This document shows, piece after piece, positions 8,169-16,106 of a stretch of DNA of 31,222 bases. A program made the translations under genes and the position numbers. The notes below the pieces were generated by a model. The model had not been told where the DNA came from. It worked only from the letters and a program-made list of their open reading frames with translations, and searched no databases. How positions within the stretch are numbered: position 1 is the first letter of the stretch; each line of letters starts with the position of its first letter. The stretch comes from Flavobacteriales bacterium UBA1694 (lineage in GTDB: Bacteria; Bacteroidota; Bacteroidia; Flavobacteriales; Weeksellaceae), in NCBI GenBank assembly GCA_002319955.1, contig DCJS01000001.1, positions 2,509 through 33,730 of the forward strand. The letters are read 5' to 3'.

Positions 8169-8870
8169 ATGAATATAGCGCTTGTAGGGTACGGAAAAAT
8201 GGGCAAGATCATTGATGAAATTGCCACCTCAAGAGGGCATTCGATTACCGCTCGACTTAGTGAATCCCCTACCAAGGAGGCCTTAGCGTCTGCCGATGTC
8301 GTGATTGAGTTTTCGCAGCCCCAAGTCGCTTACGAGAATATTAAAACGGCTTTAGAGTTGGGAATTCCTGTGGTCTGTGGGACAACAGGTTGGCTTGAGG
8401 ATCTGGAGAAAGTTCAGCGCCTTGCCTTAAAAAACAAGACCGCCTTTTTATACGGCTCAAATTTTAGTTTGGGCGTAAATCTCTTTTTTGCATTGAATGA
8501 AAAACTGGCTCAGCTGATGAACGCTGCGCCTGAATATAAAATTCAGCTCGAAGAAATTCACCACACGCAAAAGAAGGATGCCCCTAGTGGCACAGCCATT
8601 TCTTTAGCACAGGGCATTATTTCAAATCATCCCACCTATGAAACTTGGAAACTTGAACAAACCTTGGGCTCTGAGTTAGGCATTTTCGCGTTGCGAGAGG
8701 ACGAAGTTCCGGGAACCCATAGTGTGTTCTATAGAAGTGAACTTGATGAAATTGAAATTAAGCATACGGCCTTTAGTCGGGCAGGATTTGCCCAGGGGGC
8801 TGTGGTGGCCGCTGAATGGATCAAAGATAAAAAGGGTGTGTTTTCCATGAAGGACGTGCTCTCTCTATAG
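8169..8870 (+). CDS. dapB: 4-hydroxy-tetrahydrodipicolinate reductase
   Basis: Enzyme of the diaminopimelate/lysine pathway; it reduces (hydroxy)dihydrodipicolinate with NAD(P)H and so supplies peptidoglycan and lysine precursors. 233 aa, typical of the shorter Bacteroidota forms. The N-terminal nucleotide-binding motif is GYGKMG (7-12). The catalytic/substrate motif EEIHHTQKKDAPSGTA lies around residues 128-143, with the His pair at 131-132. It begins seven nt after DUF5683 and is the fourth gene of the parA operon. Confidence 0.97.
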   Translation: MNIALVGYGKMGKIIDEIATSRGHSITARLSESPTKEALASADVVIEFSQPQVAYENIKTALELGIPVVCGTTGWLEDLEKVQRLALKNKTAFLYGSNFSLGVNLFFALNEKLAQLMNAAPEYKIQLEEIHHTQKKDAPSGTAISLAQGIISNHPTYETWKLEQTLGSELGIFALREDEVPGTHSVFYRSELDEIEIKHTAFSRAGFAQGAVVAAEWIKDKKGVFSMKDVLSL

Positions 8871-8931
8871 AGTTGTAACAAAGTATCTAAGAGTTTAACT
8901 AATTCTAAAAGCCCAAAGGCAAAGAAAGACT

Positions 8932-10596
8932 ATGAACTATTTCCTTATTTATGCACTTTATGTGGTCATTCTATCGGTATTGATGGGACTTTCCACCTGG
9001 AAGCTATTTCAAAAGATGGGCTATAAACCTTTTTATGCGTTTGTGCCATTTTACAATTACTATCTCATATTAAAAGAAGCAAAGCATTCCACGTGGTGGT
9101 GTGCCCTCGCTTATTTCCCGATTGTCGGACCCATTATGATGTCCGTGTTCCATCTGTATTTGATGGGGCAGTTTGGAAAACGAACCGTTGGACAGAGGCT
9201 TCTGACGGTGGTTTTGCCGTTCCTTTACATGGCCTTTGTAAACTATTCTAAGGACACTGAACGTGAAAAACCAGAATTTGTATTGCCTGGGGAAGAGCCT
9301 GCAAAGGCAAAAAAAGAAACCTTTATTGGATCCATTACCTTTGCCGTTGTCTTTGCCACAGTAATTCACGTGTTTATAACCCAACCTTTTGGAATTCCAA
9401 CAGGCTCAATGGAGCGCACAATGCTCGTGGGTGATTTTCTCTTTGTCAATAAATTAAATTACGGATTTAGAATGCCTATGCGCCCGGTGGCCATTCCATT
9501 TTTGCAAGGCACAATCACAGACCGAGGGGAGAAGGGGAATCCAATTGACGATCCAAAGTCCTATCTTGAGTCTGTAAAGCTTCCGTACCTTCGATTACCT
9601 GGTTGGGAAAAACCAGAAAAAAATGATATTGTCGTGTTCAATTACCCGGACGATTCAGTGCATGTCGCGATTGACCGAAAGGATCCGTACGTGAAACGCC
9701 TTGTTGCTGGACCCGGTGATACCCTTGAGTTTCGTGCAGGCCGCTTATTTATTAATGGCAAGCCAGAGCTCAGGTTAGGCGATGCGCAGGTGCAGCACGC
9801 CTACACAATGTACACAACTTCTCAATTAAATATTCCAGCCCTTTACGACCAGTACGGTTTTCTACCGGTGGTTGAAAAGCAGGTGCAAGGCGGTTTCTAT
9901 TACCGCTTCCAAGGCTTAACTCAGACCCTTGCTAAGGAGCTTTCGGAATTGCCTCAAGTCGTGCAATTGGAAGAAATTGTGGAGCCTAAAGGCGCGCACG
10001 ATATTAGTTACTATCCGGATATGCCCAAATCGATCGCAGAGGGTGAACTTGTTGCAAGTAGCAAAATCAATTATTCTTCTACGATCTTTCCTTTCAATAA
10101 ACCATGGAATGTCGATTGGTATGGCCCACTCAAGGTGCCTCACAAAGGCGAGGTTTTAGCCCTGAATTCAGAATCGATTATCGAGTACCGCAAGCTTATT
10201 GAAACGCATGAAGGCAACACGCTCGAAGAGAAAGACGGAAAAATCTTTATAAACGGCCAGCCTACGACAAGCTATACGGTGAAATACGATTATTACATGA
10301 TGATCGGTGATAACCGCGATGCCTCTCTCGATGCCCGCTTCTTTGGCTATGTTCCCGAGACGCACATTGTGGGAAAACCAATGTTTACGTGGTTAAGTGT
10401 TGAGGGCCTGTTCCAAGACCAAGGGTCTTCCTACCAGGCTAATGGCAAGAAAATCCGTTGGGATCGAATGTTTAAAGCAACAAACACGGGAGAGCTTCAT
10501 AAGACTTCCTATGCCTGGGTCGCAGTTCTGTTGTTAATTCTGTTTTTCGGATGGGATTACATTGTGAAACTTTTTAAGAAGAAAGACCAAGACTAA
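8932..10596 (+). CDS. lepB: Signal peptidase I with extended N-terminal membrane domain
   Basis: Removes signal peptides from exported proteins. 554 aa, much longer than the E. coli enzyme. Residues 1-105 hold several hydrophobic segments, including FYAFVPFYNYYLILK and SVFHLYLMGQF, resembling the DUF5684-type membrane module found fused to Bacteroidota signal peptidases. A further membrane segment (about 131-150) precedes the catalytic Ser159 (GIPTGSMERTMLVGD). The general base is Lys255 (YVKRLVAGPGD). MIGDNRDASLDARFFGYV is the C-terminal conserved box, and a last hydrophobic segment sits near the C-terminus. A large insert (about residues 270-420) separates the Lys box from the GDNRDAS box. 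It lies 61 nt after dapB. Confidence 0.95.
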   Translation: MNYFLIYALYVVILSVLMGLSTWKLFQKMGYKPFYAFVPFYNYYLILKEAKHSTWWCALAYFPIVGPIMMSVFHLYLMGQFGKRTVGQRLLTVVLPFLYMAFVNYSKDTEREKPEFVLPGEEPAKAKKETFIGSITFAVVFATVIHVFITQPFGIPTGSMERTMLVGDFLFVNKLNYGFRMPMRPVAIPFLQGTITDRGEKGNPIDDPKSYLESVKLPYLRLPGWEKPEKNDIVVFNYPDDSVHVAIDRKDPYVKRLVAGPGDTLEFRAGRLFINGKPELRLGDAQVQHAYTMYTTSQLNIPALYDQYGFLPVVEKQVQGGFYYRFQGLTQTLAKELSELPQVVQLEEIVEPKGAHDISYYPDMPKSIAEGELVASSKINYSSTIFPFNKPWNVDWYGPLKVPHKGEVLALNSESIIEYRKLIETHEGNTLEEKDGKIFINGQPTTSYTVKYDYYMMIGDNRDASLDARFFGYVPETHIVGKPMFTWLSVEGLFQDQGSSYQANGKKIRWDRMFKATNTGELHKTSYAWVAVLLLILFFGWDYIVKLFKKKDQD

Positions 10597-10618
10597 GGCT
10601 TTAAGCCCGCTATTTATC

Positions 10619-10662
10619 AAGTGATGGCGGAGCTTTCAAAAGCTCTTTCATCACTTTTTTTA
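10619..10662 (+). terminator. Rho-independent terminator after lepB
   Basis: AAGTGATG (10619-10626) pairs with CATCACTT (10649-10656), and an inner stem GAGCTTT/AAAGCTC extends it. A T tract follows. It ends only about 15 nt before the wbqC start. Confidence 0.85.
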
Positions 10663-10676
10663 ATTTTTAACACCCT

Positions 10677-11300
10677 ATGAACACGCGCGCCGTACTTCCT
10701 GTTTTCTATTTTCCACCCATCGGTTGGTTTAAGCATTTTTTAAACGATTCCACACGGGTGAGCTTAGAACAAATGGAAAATTTCCCCAAGCAGACTTTTA
10801 GAAACCGGACCCATATCTATGGGGCGAATGGAAAGCTGCCACTGTTTATTCCAATTCGTCACGATGGCCAAAGGCTTTACCGTGATGTGCAAATTTCCTA
10901 CGCTGAAAATTGGCAGGCTTTACACTGGAAGTCCATTAAAACGGCTTATCAGGGTTCAGCCTATTTTGAGTACTACGAAGATGCCCTCGAGCCTATTTTT
11001 CAGGACCAAGAATCCTCCCTATTGAAGCATAATCTAAAAGCTCTAAATCTGGTTCTCGATCTTTTGAAAACGCCAAAGGAATTTGAGCTCACAACGGCGT
11101 ATGAAAAAGAATTTCTTGGGGACGATCTGCGCTCGGCATTCTCAGCGAAACAGCCCTCACAATATGCTCAAAAGCCTTATTACCAAACCTTCAGTGATAA
11201 ATATGGCTATCTAAATGATTTGTCGGTACTAGATTTGCTATGTAACTTAGGGCCCGAAAGTGCCTTATATATCAGAACGAGTAATGAAAATTTAAAATAA
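10677..11300 (+). CDS. WbqC-like family protein
   Basis: 207 aa protein of the WbqC-like family, named after a gene of an O-antigen locus; its biochemical role is not established. The N-terminal pattern LPVFYFPPIGWFKHFL and the conserved QTFRNRTHIYGANGKLPLFIP segment (about 38-58) identify it. A following WQALHWKSIKTAY segment and YFEYYED are also conserved in the family. It has no signal peptide. It starts directly after the lepB terminator and is followed four nt later by the S8 protease, the same order as in many Flavobacteriia. Confidence 0.85.
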   Translation: MNTRAVLPVFYFPPIGWFKHFLNDSTRVSLEQMENFPKQTFRNRTHIYGANGKLPLFIPIRHDGQRLYRDVQISYAENWQALHWKSIKTAYQGSAYFEYYEDALEPIFQDQESSLLKHNLKALNLVLDLLKTPKEFELTTAYEKEFLGDDLRSAFSAKQPSQYAQKPYYQTFSDKYGYLNDLSVLDLLCNLGPESALYIRTSNENLK

Positions 11301-11304
11301 TAAA

Positions 11305-13038
11305 ATGAAAAGATTAATTATAGCTGCCGGACTTATGGCTGGACTCGGCTTTATCTCCGCTCAATCCGATTCCCTTTTAGCCGCAAACAGCGCGAAAGAA
11401 TTACAAACCTGGTACCACAACGATTTTACGACTTCAAACAGTTACGGGGTGAATACGCAGAATGCCTATGCGTTTTTAGAGTCTCGTGGCCTTAAGCCAA
11501 GGACCGTCGTTGTTGGCGTTCTCGATAGCGGGGTAGAGGTTGATCATCCCGCCCTAATTAAAAACATGTGGAACAATCCAGGTGAAATTGCTGGAAATGG
11601 AAAAGACGACGATAAGAATGGCTACATCGACGATTTGCACGGCTGGAATTTTATAGGAAGTAAAGCGGGCGATGTGGATGTGGACAACATGGAAGTCACT
11701 CGCGTGGTGAAAAAATACAAACCTTTATTTGAAGGCGATAATTCGGTGCAAAACAAAGCGAACCAGGCGAAAATGCCACAGGAGTTTGCGATGTACTTGA
11801 GGAGTAAAACCATCTTCAATGAAAAATCAATAACCGCCCAACAAGGGTATGCGAACTATTCCCGTATTCAGGCCCTGATTCCGGAGGCGGTAAAACTGCT
11901 TGGGGAACGAAACCTAACCCCAGAAGTTCTATCTACAATTGTCCCGGCCACACAACCGGAGGCTATGGCAAAGCAAATTCTTGTAGGCGCCTCTCAAGAT
12001 CCCCAATTAGCGGGCAAGTCGGGCAAAGAGGTGGAAACGGAACTCTCAAAGCAGATCAAAGAAGCCGTGGATTACTATGGACCACAAGCCAAGGAGCAGT
12101 ATAATTTGGATTTCGATCCTAGAGCAGAGCTTGTGGGCGATAATTACGAAGATTATAGTGAGCGCGGCTACGGAAATAACCATTATGAAGGCCCCGACGC
12201 ACAGCACGGAACGCACGTGGCTGGAATCATTGCAGCACTTCCAAGTGAATCAGAAGCAATGTACGGAGTTGCGTACAGAGTGGCCAAAATCATGACGGTA
12301 AGAACCGTTCCTAATGGCGATGAACGGGATAAAGATGTTGCTAATGCAATTCGTTACGCCGTGGATAATGGGGCGAAAATCTTAAATATGAGTTTTGGCA
12401 AGCCGGTTTCCCCAGGAAAGAATGAAGTCTGGGAGGCCTTTAAATATGCCCAAGACAAGGGAGTTCTCTTAGTGAAAGCTGCGGGAAATGAAAATGAAGA
12501 CCTTGCACTCAATACCTACTACCCAACGAATTTTAAGGCCCCATCCGATTCCACAGCTTTTGTGAATAACATGATTGTCGTTGGAGCCAGCACCAATTCA
12601 AATGAATTTTTAAGAGCAGGATTCTCTAACTATAATAGAAAAATGGTGGATGTTTTTGCTCCGGGTGAAGAAATTTATTCTACCGTACCGGATGGAAAAT
12701 ACGAGTACCTTCAAGGAACATCTATGGCCTCGCCCGTCGTTGCTGGAGCCGCGGCCGTTCTCTTAGCTTACATGCCGGAGTTAACCCCGGCGCAGCTTAT
12801 TGAGTCCCTTGTAAACACGGTCAATAAATCAACGGTGAATGCCATGCTTCCAAGTAATGAAAATAACCGTTTTGATCTAATCTCAAGAGCGGGAGGCGTG
12901 ATTGATTTAGACAAAGCGGCTCAGTACGCCTTTGCAAAGTTTTACAAAGGCAATTCTGCCGATTCAAAGAACTTAAGAAAAAAAGCGGGACTTGCCAAGA
13001 GCCCAACGATGAAGAAACATCCGCTAAAAAGCAACTAA
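11305..13038 (+). CDS. Secreted S8 (subtilisin-family) serine protease
   Basis: 577 aa with a signal peptide (about residues 1-20, ending FISAQ). The catalytic triad is visible: Asp74 in GVLDSGVEVDHP, His301 in HGTHVAG and Ser473 in GTSMASPVVAG. Asn395 in KAAGNEN is the oxyanion-hole residue. The Asp-to-His spacing of about 227 residues is far larger than the usual 35-60; the insert (about 115-285) is rich in Lys, Gln and Glu. There is no obvious type IX sorting domain at the C-terminus, which instead ends in a basic tail. It may be co-transcribed with wbqC (4-nt gap). Confidence 0.93.
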   Translation: MKRLIIAAGLMAGLGFISAQSDSLLAANSAKELQTWYHNDFTTSNSYGVNTQNAYAFLESRGLKPRTVVVGVLDSGVEVDHPALIKNMWNNPGEIAGNGKDDDKNGYIDDLHGWNFIGSKAGDVDVDNMEVTRVVKKYKPLFEGDNSVQNKANQAKMPQEFAMYLRSKTIFNEKSITAQQGYANYSRIQALIPEAVKLLGERNLTPEVLSTIVPATQPEAMAKQILVGASQDPQLAGKSGKEVETELSKQIKEAVDYYGPQAKEQYNLDFDPRAELVGDNYEDYSERGYGNNHYEGPDAQHGTHVAGIIAALPSESEAMYGVAYRVAKIMTVRTVPNGDERDKDVANAIRYAVDNGAKILNMSFGKPVSPGKNEVWEAFKYAQDKGVLLVKAAGNENEDLALNTYYPTNFKAPSDSTAFVNNMIVVGASTNSNEFLRAGFSNYNRKMVDVFAPGEEIYSTVPDGKYEYLQGTSMASPVVAGAAAVLLAYMPELTPAQLIESLVNTVNKSTVNAMLPSNENNRFDLISRAGGVIDLDKAAQYAFAKFYKGNSADSKNLRKKAGLAKSPTMKKHPLKSN

Positions 13039-13055
13039 ACGCCGTTTTTAACCCT

Positions 13056-13088
13056 AAAAAGATTCCTTAAAAAGGAGTCTTTTTTTTT
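13056..13088 (+). terminator. Rho-independent terminator after the S8 protease
   Basis: GATTCCTT (13061-13068) pairs with AAGGAGTC (13072-13079; one T-G wobble), flanked by an A run upstream and nine T downstream. Confidence 0.8.
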
Positions 13089-13187
13089 GAATACGGCAAA
13101 AAGTGGAAATTTTGAAAGAATTTCGGATCCGTAATGAGTGAACTTGGCACAGTTTTGAATGTATAGATACCAAGTAATACCACCCTT

Positions 13188-13664
13188 ATGAAAAACCTAA
13201 TTATCGCAGGCATCGTAGGCGCCGCTTTGAGCGTCTCCTGCTCTACAGCAAAAGTTGCACAAGACAATCGCGCAGAGTTTTTGAAATTGAAAGGCGACTG
13301 GCAGATCACGCAGGTGACCCACGACCAATCGTTTCAAGTAAAACCCTTTGATGATGGGGCCGATTCGAAGTGTTTCGTTGGAAGCACCTGGCATTTGGTT
13401 CCGAACAATTATTCGGGTACCTATAGCCTTAATGGGTCGGAGGGCTGTCCAACCTTTACCCAACCGATAAAATTTGAAGTGGTCAATGGATCCACCTTCC
13501 AATTTAAGAAAGTAGACGATGGGCAAAAGGCGAAATCCGTGAATGCGGGCTACACTCTTAACTTAGTGGATCAGATGGACAACGCTTTTACTTTAGAGCA
13601 AAATGTGCCTTTTGAAGGAAGTACAATAAAAGTTGTTTACCAATTTCAGAAAGTTTCAAACTAA
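13188..13664 (+). CDS. Lipocalin-like lipoprotein
   Basis: 158 aa lipoprotein. The signal segment ends in LSVSC, making C18 the likely lipidated residue. The mature protein contains LKGDWQITQV, the G-x-W start of the lipocalin fold, then a beta-rich sequence with two Cys (KCFVGSTWHL and EGCPTFTQ) that could form a disulfide. Such lipocalin-like lipoproteins are common in Flavobacteriia; ligands are unknown. It precedes the OmpA-type lipoprotein by 31 nt, suggesting joint expression as envelope proteins. Confidence 0.75.
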   Translation: MKNLIIAGIVGAALSVSCSTAKVAQDNRAEFLKLKGDWQITQVTHDQSFQVKPFDDGADSKCFVGSTWHLVPNNYSGTYSLNGSEGCPTFTQPIKFEVVNGSTFQFKKVDDGQKAKSVNAGYTLNLVDQMDNAFTLEQNVPFEGSTIKVVYQFQKVSN

Positions 13665-13695
13665 CGAATTCTTATAAATTAAACTATATCAGATT

Positions 13696-14391
13696 ATGAA
13701 AGTATTAAATAAAACAAGTATTGGCGCTTTATTGTTTTCCAGCGCACTTGTACTAAGCAGCTGTGAGGCTGTCCAAAATTCGAACAAACAACAAAGAGGC
13801 ACCGTTATTGGTGCTGCGGCAGGGGCTGTTTTAGGCGGCGTCCTAGGAAATAACATTGGGAAAGGCGGTAGAGCCCCTCAAGGTGCCGTTTTAGGCGGTG
13901 TTGTCGGTGGCGTTGTTGGAAACGTGATTGGCAATAAAATGGATAAACAAGCCAAAGAGATTGAAGAATCTCTGCCAGGAGCTGAAGTAGAACGTGTAGG
14001 AGAAGGCATTCGTGTGAGCCTACCAGAAAGCATTGTTAATTTCGGTTTTGATTCATCAAACCTTACAGCTGCTGCAAAAGTGAACTTGGATAAATTAGCC
14101 GTCGTTCTAAAAAATAACCCAGACACCAACATTAATGTGTACGGGCATACCGATAGTAAAGGAACCGATGACTACAATCAGAAACTTTCTGAAAGACGTG
14201 CAAGTTCAGTTAAATCTTACCTCGTTACAAATGGGGTGGCGCCGAGCCGTTTATTTGCTATGGGAATGGGAGAGCAGGAACCTGTTGCTTCAAACGATAC
14301 AGACCAAGGAAGAGCGCAGAATCGTCGCGTCGAGTTTGCTATAACAGCCAACGAAGAAATGATTCAAGACGCCCAGAAACAGGCTCAATAA
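13696..14391 (+). CDS. OmpA-family lipoprotein with glycine zipper
   Basis: 231 aa. The lipobox ALVLSSC puts the lipidated Cys at 23. Residues about 37-82 form a glycine-zipper region with GAAAGAVLGGVLGNNIG-type repeats (YiaD-like). A C-terminal OmpA domain follows (about 108-222), with YGHTDSKGTDDYNQKLSERR, the peptidoglycan-binding signature, and QNRRVEF near the end. It probably tethers the outer membrane to peptidoglycan. It ends 23 nt before a very strong terminator. Confidence 0.92.
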   Translation: MKVLNKTSIGALLFSSALVLSSCEAVQNSNKQQRGTVIGAAAGAVLGGVLGNNIGKGGRAPQGAVLGGVVGGVVGNVIGNKMDKQAKEIEESLPGAEVERVGEGIRVSLPESIVNFGFDSSNLTAAAKVNLDKLAVVLKNNPDTNINVYGHTDSKGTDDYNQKLSERRASSVKSYLVTNGVAPSRLFAMGMGEQEPVASNDTDQGRAQNRRVEFAITANEEMIQDAQKQAQ

Positions 14392-14413
14392 GCCTCTCTA
14401 GACTCTTTATACC

Positions 14414-14447
14414 AAAGACCGCCCCAAAACGGGGCGGTCTTTTTTTT
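14414..14447 (+). terminator. Rho-independent terminator after the OmpA lipoprotein
   Basis: AAAGACCGCCCC pairs perfectly with GGGGCGGTCTTT around the five-base loop AAAAC, and a T tract follows. This is the strongest terminator in the window. Confidence 0.95.
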
Positions 14448-14487
14448 GTTCTATTACTGCCCTATGATAGATTTAGGTAAAAATTCC

Positions 14488-14495
14488 TACTTTTG
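14488..14495 (+). promoter_or_regulatory. Bacteroidota -7 element for the UbiA-like gene
   Basis: TACTTTTG matches TAnnTTTG. The predicted transcript start (about 14501) lies only about 12 nt before the ATG at 14514. Confidence 0.6.
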
Positions 14496-14513
14496 CCTTG
14501 ATTTTTGGTAACC

Positions 14514-15407
14514 ATGACACATATTTTTCGGCTTCTTAGGGTAGAGCAGTGGGTGAAGAATCTTTTTGTATTCCTCCCGCTCTTCTTTTCAGGCAATATT
14601 TTTGATTTAAAATTAGTGCTTTACAGCCTTTTTGCCTTTGTGCTCTTTTCCCTTGCGGCGAGTAGCGTGTATATTGTAAACGATTATTCGGACATTGAGT
14701 CGGATAAAAAACACCCTGTTAAGAGACACCGGCCCCTAGCGAGCGGCGCTATTTCAAAAAGAAAGGCCCGTATCCTATTGATTCTCTTGGTGGCTCTACT
14801 CGTTTTACTACTGGTTGGCGGATACTTGTTTTTAGATTCCGATTTCCATTTTTGGGAACTGGTGGGTGTGCTGGCTTTTTACTGGGTTATGAACCTGGTC
14901 TATACCTTTAACTTAAAGCATGTTGCGATTGTCGATGTGTGTTTAGTGTCTCTTGGGTTCGTTCTTCGTATCTTAGTGGGAGGCTATGCAACAGGGATTC
15001 CAATCTCGCAGTGGGCCATTCTCTTAACGTTTATTCTGGCTCTCGTTCTAGCCCTAGGAAAACGCCGAGGGGAACTTATTAATGCCCAGATCTCAGGGCG
15101 AACAAGACGGGCACTGGATGGGTATAACGTTCAATTTGCAGACATTGCACTTTCTATCTCTGTCACGTTGGCCATTGTGAGTTACCTGATGTTTACCGTT
15201 ACCCCAGAAGTCCAGCAAAGATTTGGATCGAGAGTTTTTTACACCGTCATATTTGTGGTATTTGCGCTTTTGAGGTATTTGCAGCAGACCTTAGTGTATA
15301 ACAAAACGGAATCGCCCACACGAGTCATTTACAAAGACCGCTTTATTCAACTTACCGTCTTGTTATGGATTATTTCCTTTATGCTTCTAATTTACTACAA
15401 GCTTTAA
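14514..15407 (+). CDS. UbiA-family prenyltransferase, decaprenyl-phosphate phosphoribosyltransferase-like
   Basis: 297 aa integral membrane protein with about eight hydrophobic segments. It starts with RLLRVEQWVKNLFVFLPL, the R..QW.KN pattern of the DPPR-synthase branch of UbiA. The first Asp-rich motif NDYSDIESD is at 56-64 and is followed by HPVKRHRPLASG (67-78), also typical of that branch. Mycobacterial relatives transfer 5-phosphoribose from PRPP to polyprenyl phosphate on the way to arabinan and ribofuranosyl donors. I use the ATG at 14514; an in-frame TTG three codons upstream is less likely given the promoter position. The next gene is a HAD phosphatase 27 nt downstream, matching the expected following dephosphorylation. 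The exact substrate is an inference. Confidence 0.8.
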   Translation: MTHIFRLLRVEQWVKNLFVFLPLFFSGNIFDLKLVLYSLFAFVLFSLAASSVYIVNDYSDIESDKKHPVKRHRPLASGAISKRKARILLILLVALLVLLLVGGYLFLDSDFHFWELVGVLAFYWVMNLVYTFNLKHVAIVDVCLVSLGFVLRILVGGYATGIPISQWAILLTFILALVLALGKRRGELINAQISGRTRRALDGYNVQFADIALSISVTLAIVSYLMFTVTPEVQQRFGSRVFYTVIFVVFALLRYLQQTLVYNKTESPTRVIYKDRFIQLTVLLWIISFMLLIYYKL

Positions 15408-15434
15408 ATGAACTAGACCAATTGAATCTTACTA

Positions 15435-16022
15435 ATGAAAAAACTCTACTGCTTTGACTTTGACGGAACACTAAGTAAAAAAGATACGCTCTTTTTATTT
15501 TTACGTTTCTATAATTCAAAGCGCTATTTTATAGCCTATTTAAAACATTTGCCTTTATTTTTTCTACTTAAACTAAAACTTTTAGAGGCCAAGTCGGTGA
15601 AGCAAAGTTTTATAAGTACCGTTCTAAAAGGCGAATCAGAATCGCGACTTAAGCTTTCTGCAGCGGCATTTTTCGAATCGCACTACCCAAGTTTAATACG
15701 CGAGCACGCTTTAGAATTTATAGAATCCATTCCTAGGGACTCCGTGGATGCCGCCTTAGTGACGGCCAGTTTAGATCTGTGGGCAGAACCTTTTGCGAAG
15801 CAGTGGAATATGACGCTCCTAGCGACTGAGGCACTGTATGAGAATGGGGTCTTTACGGGCCAGTTTAAAGGGGAGAATTGCAACGGGAAAGAAAAAGTTC
15901 GGCGTCTTGAGCACTTTGTAAAAGACAGAAAGTACGATAAGATTATTGCCTTTGGCGATTCTTCTGGCGATTACCCGATGTTTAAGTTTGCCACTGAGAG
16001 TCATTTCAAATTTTTTCAGTAA
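15435..16022 (+). CDS. HAD-IB family phosphatase
   Basis: 195 aa HAD-superfamily hydrolase. Motif I is FDFDGTLSKKD with nucleophile Asp8 and acid/base Asp10. Motif II is around VTASLDLW, and motif IV is FGDSSGDYPMF (Asp175 and Asp179). The cap-type insertion between motifs I and II and the overall plan are like the SerB/HAD-IB group. Its place directly after a DPPR-synthase-like UbiA protein suggests that it removes the 5-phosphate from polyprenyl-phosphoryl-phosphoribose, by analogy with the mycobacterial pair; a generic phosphatase or phosphoserine phosphatase is the alternative. Confidence 0.8.
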   Translation: MKKLYCFDFDGTLSKKDTLFLFLRFYNSKRYFIAYLKHLPLFFLLKLKLLEAKSVKQSFISTVLKGESESRLKLSAAAFFESHYPSLIREHALEFIESIPRDSVDAALVTASLDLWAEPFAKQWNMTLLATEALYENGVFTGQFKGENCNGKEKVRRLEHFVKDRKYDKIIAFGDSSGDYPMFKFATESHFKFFQ

Positions 16023-16106
16023 TTTGCAGCGAGGAAAACAGCCTCATACTCTACTGTTCTGGTAGGGTTTATAATACTAAAACGAACGAAAATTGAAGTG
16101 AAAGGC

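Noticed and set aside
9090..9100. CCACGTGG in lepB as a possible parS site near parAB
   Set aside because: Only the central 8 bp are symmetric; the outer parts of the 16-bp parS consensus (GTTTCACGTGAAAC-like) do not match. No good parS was found in the window.
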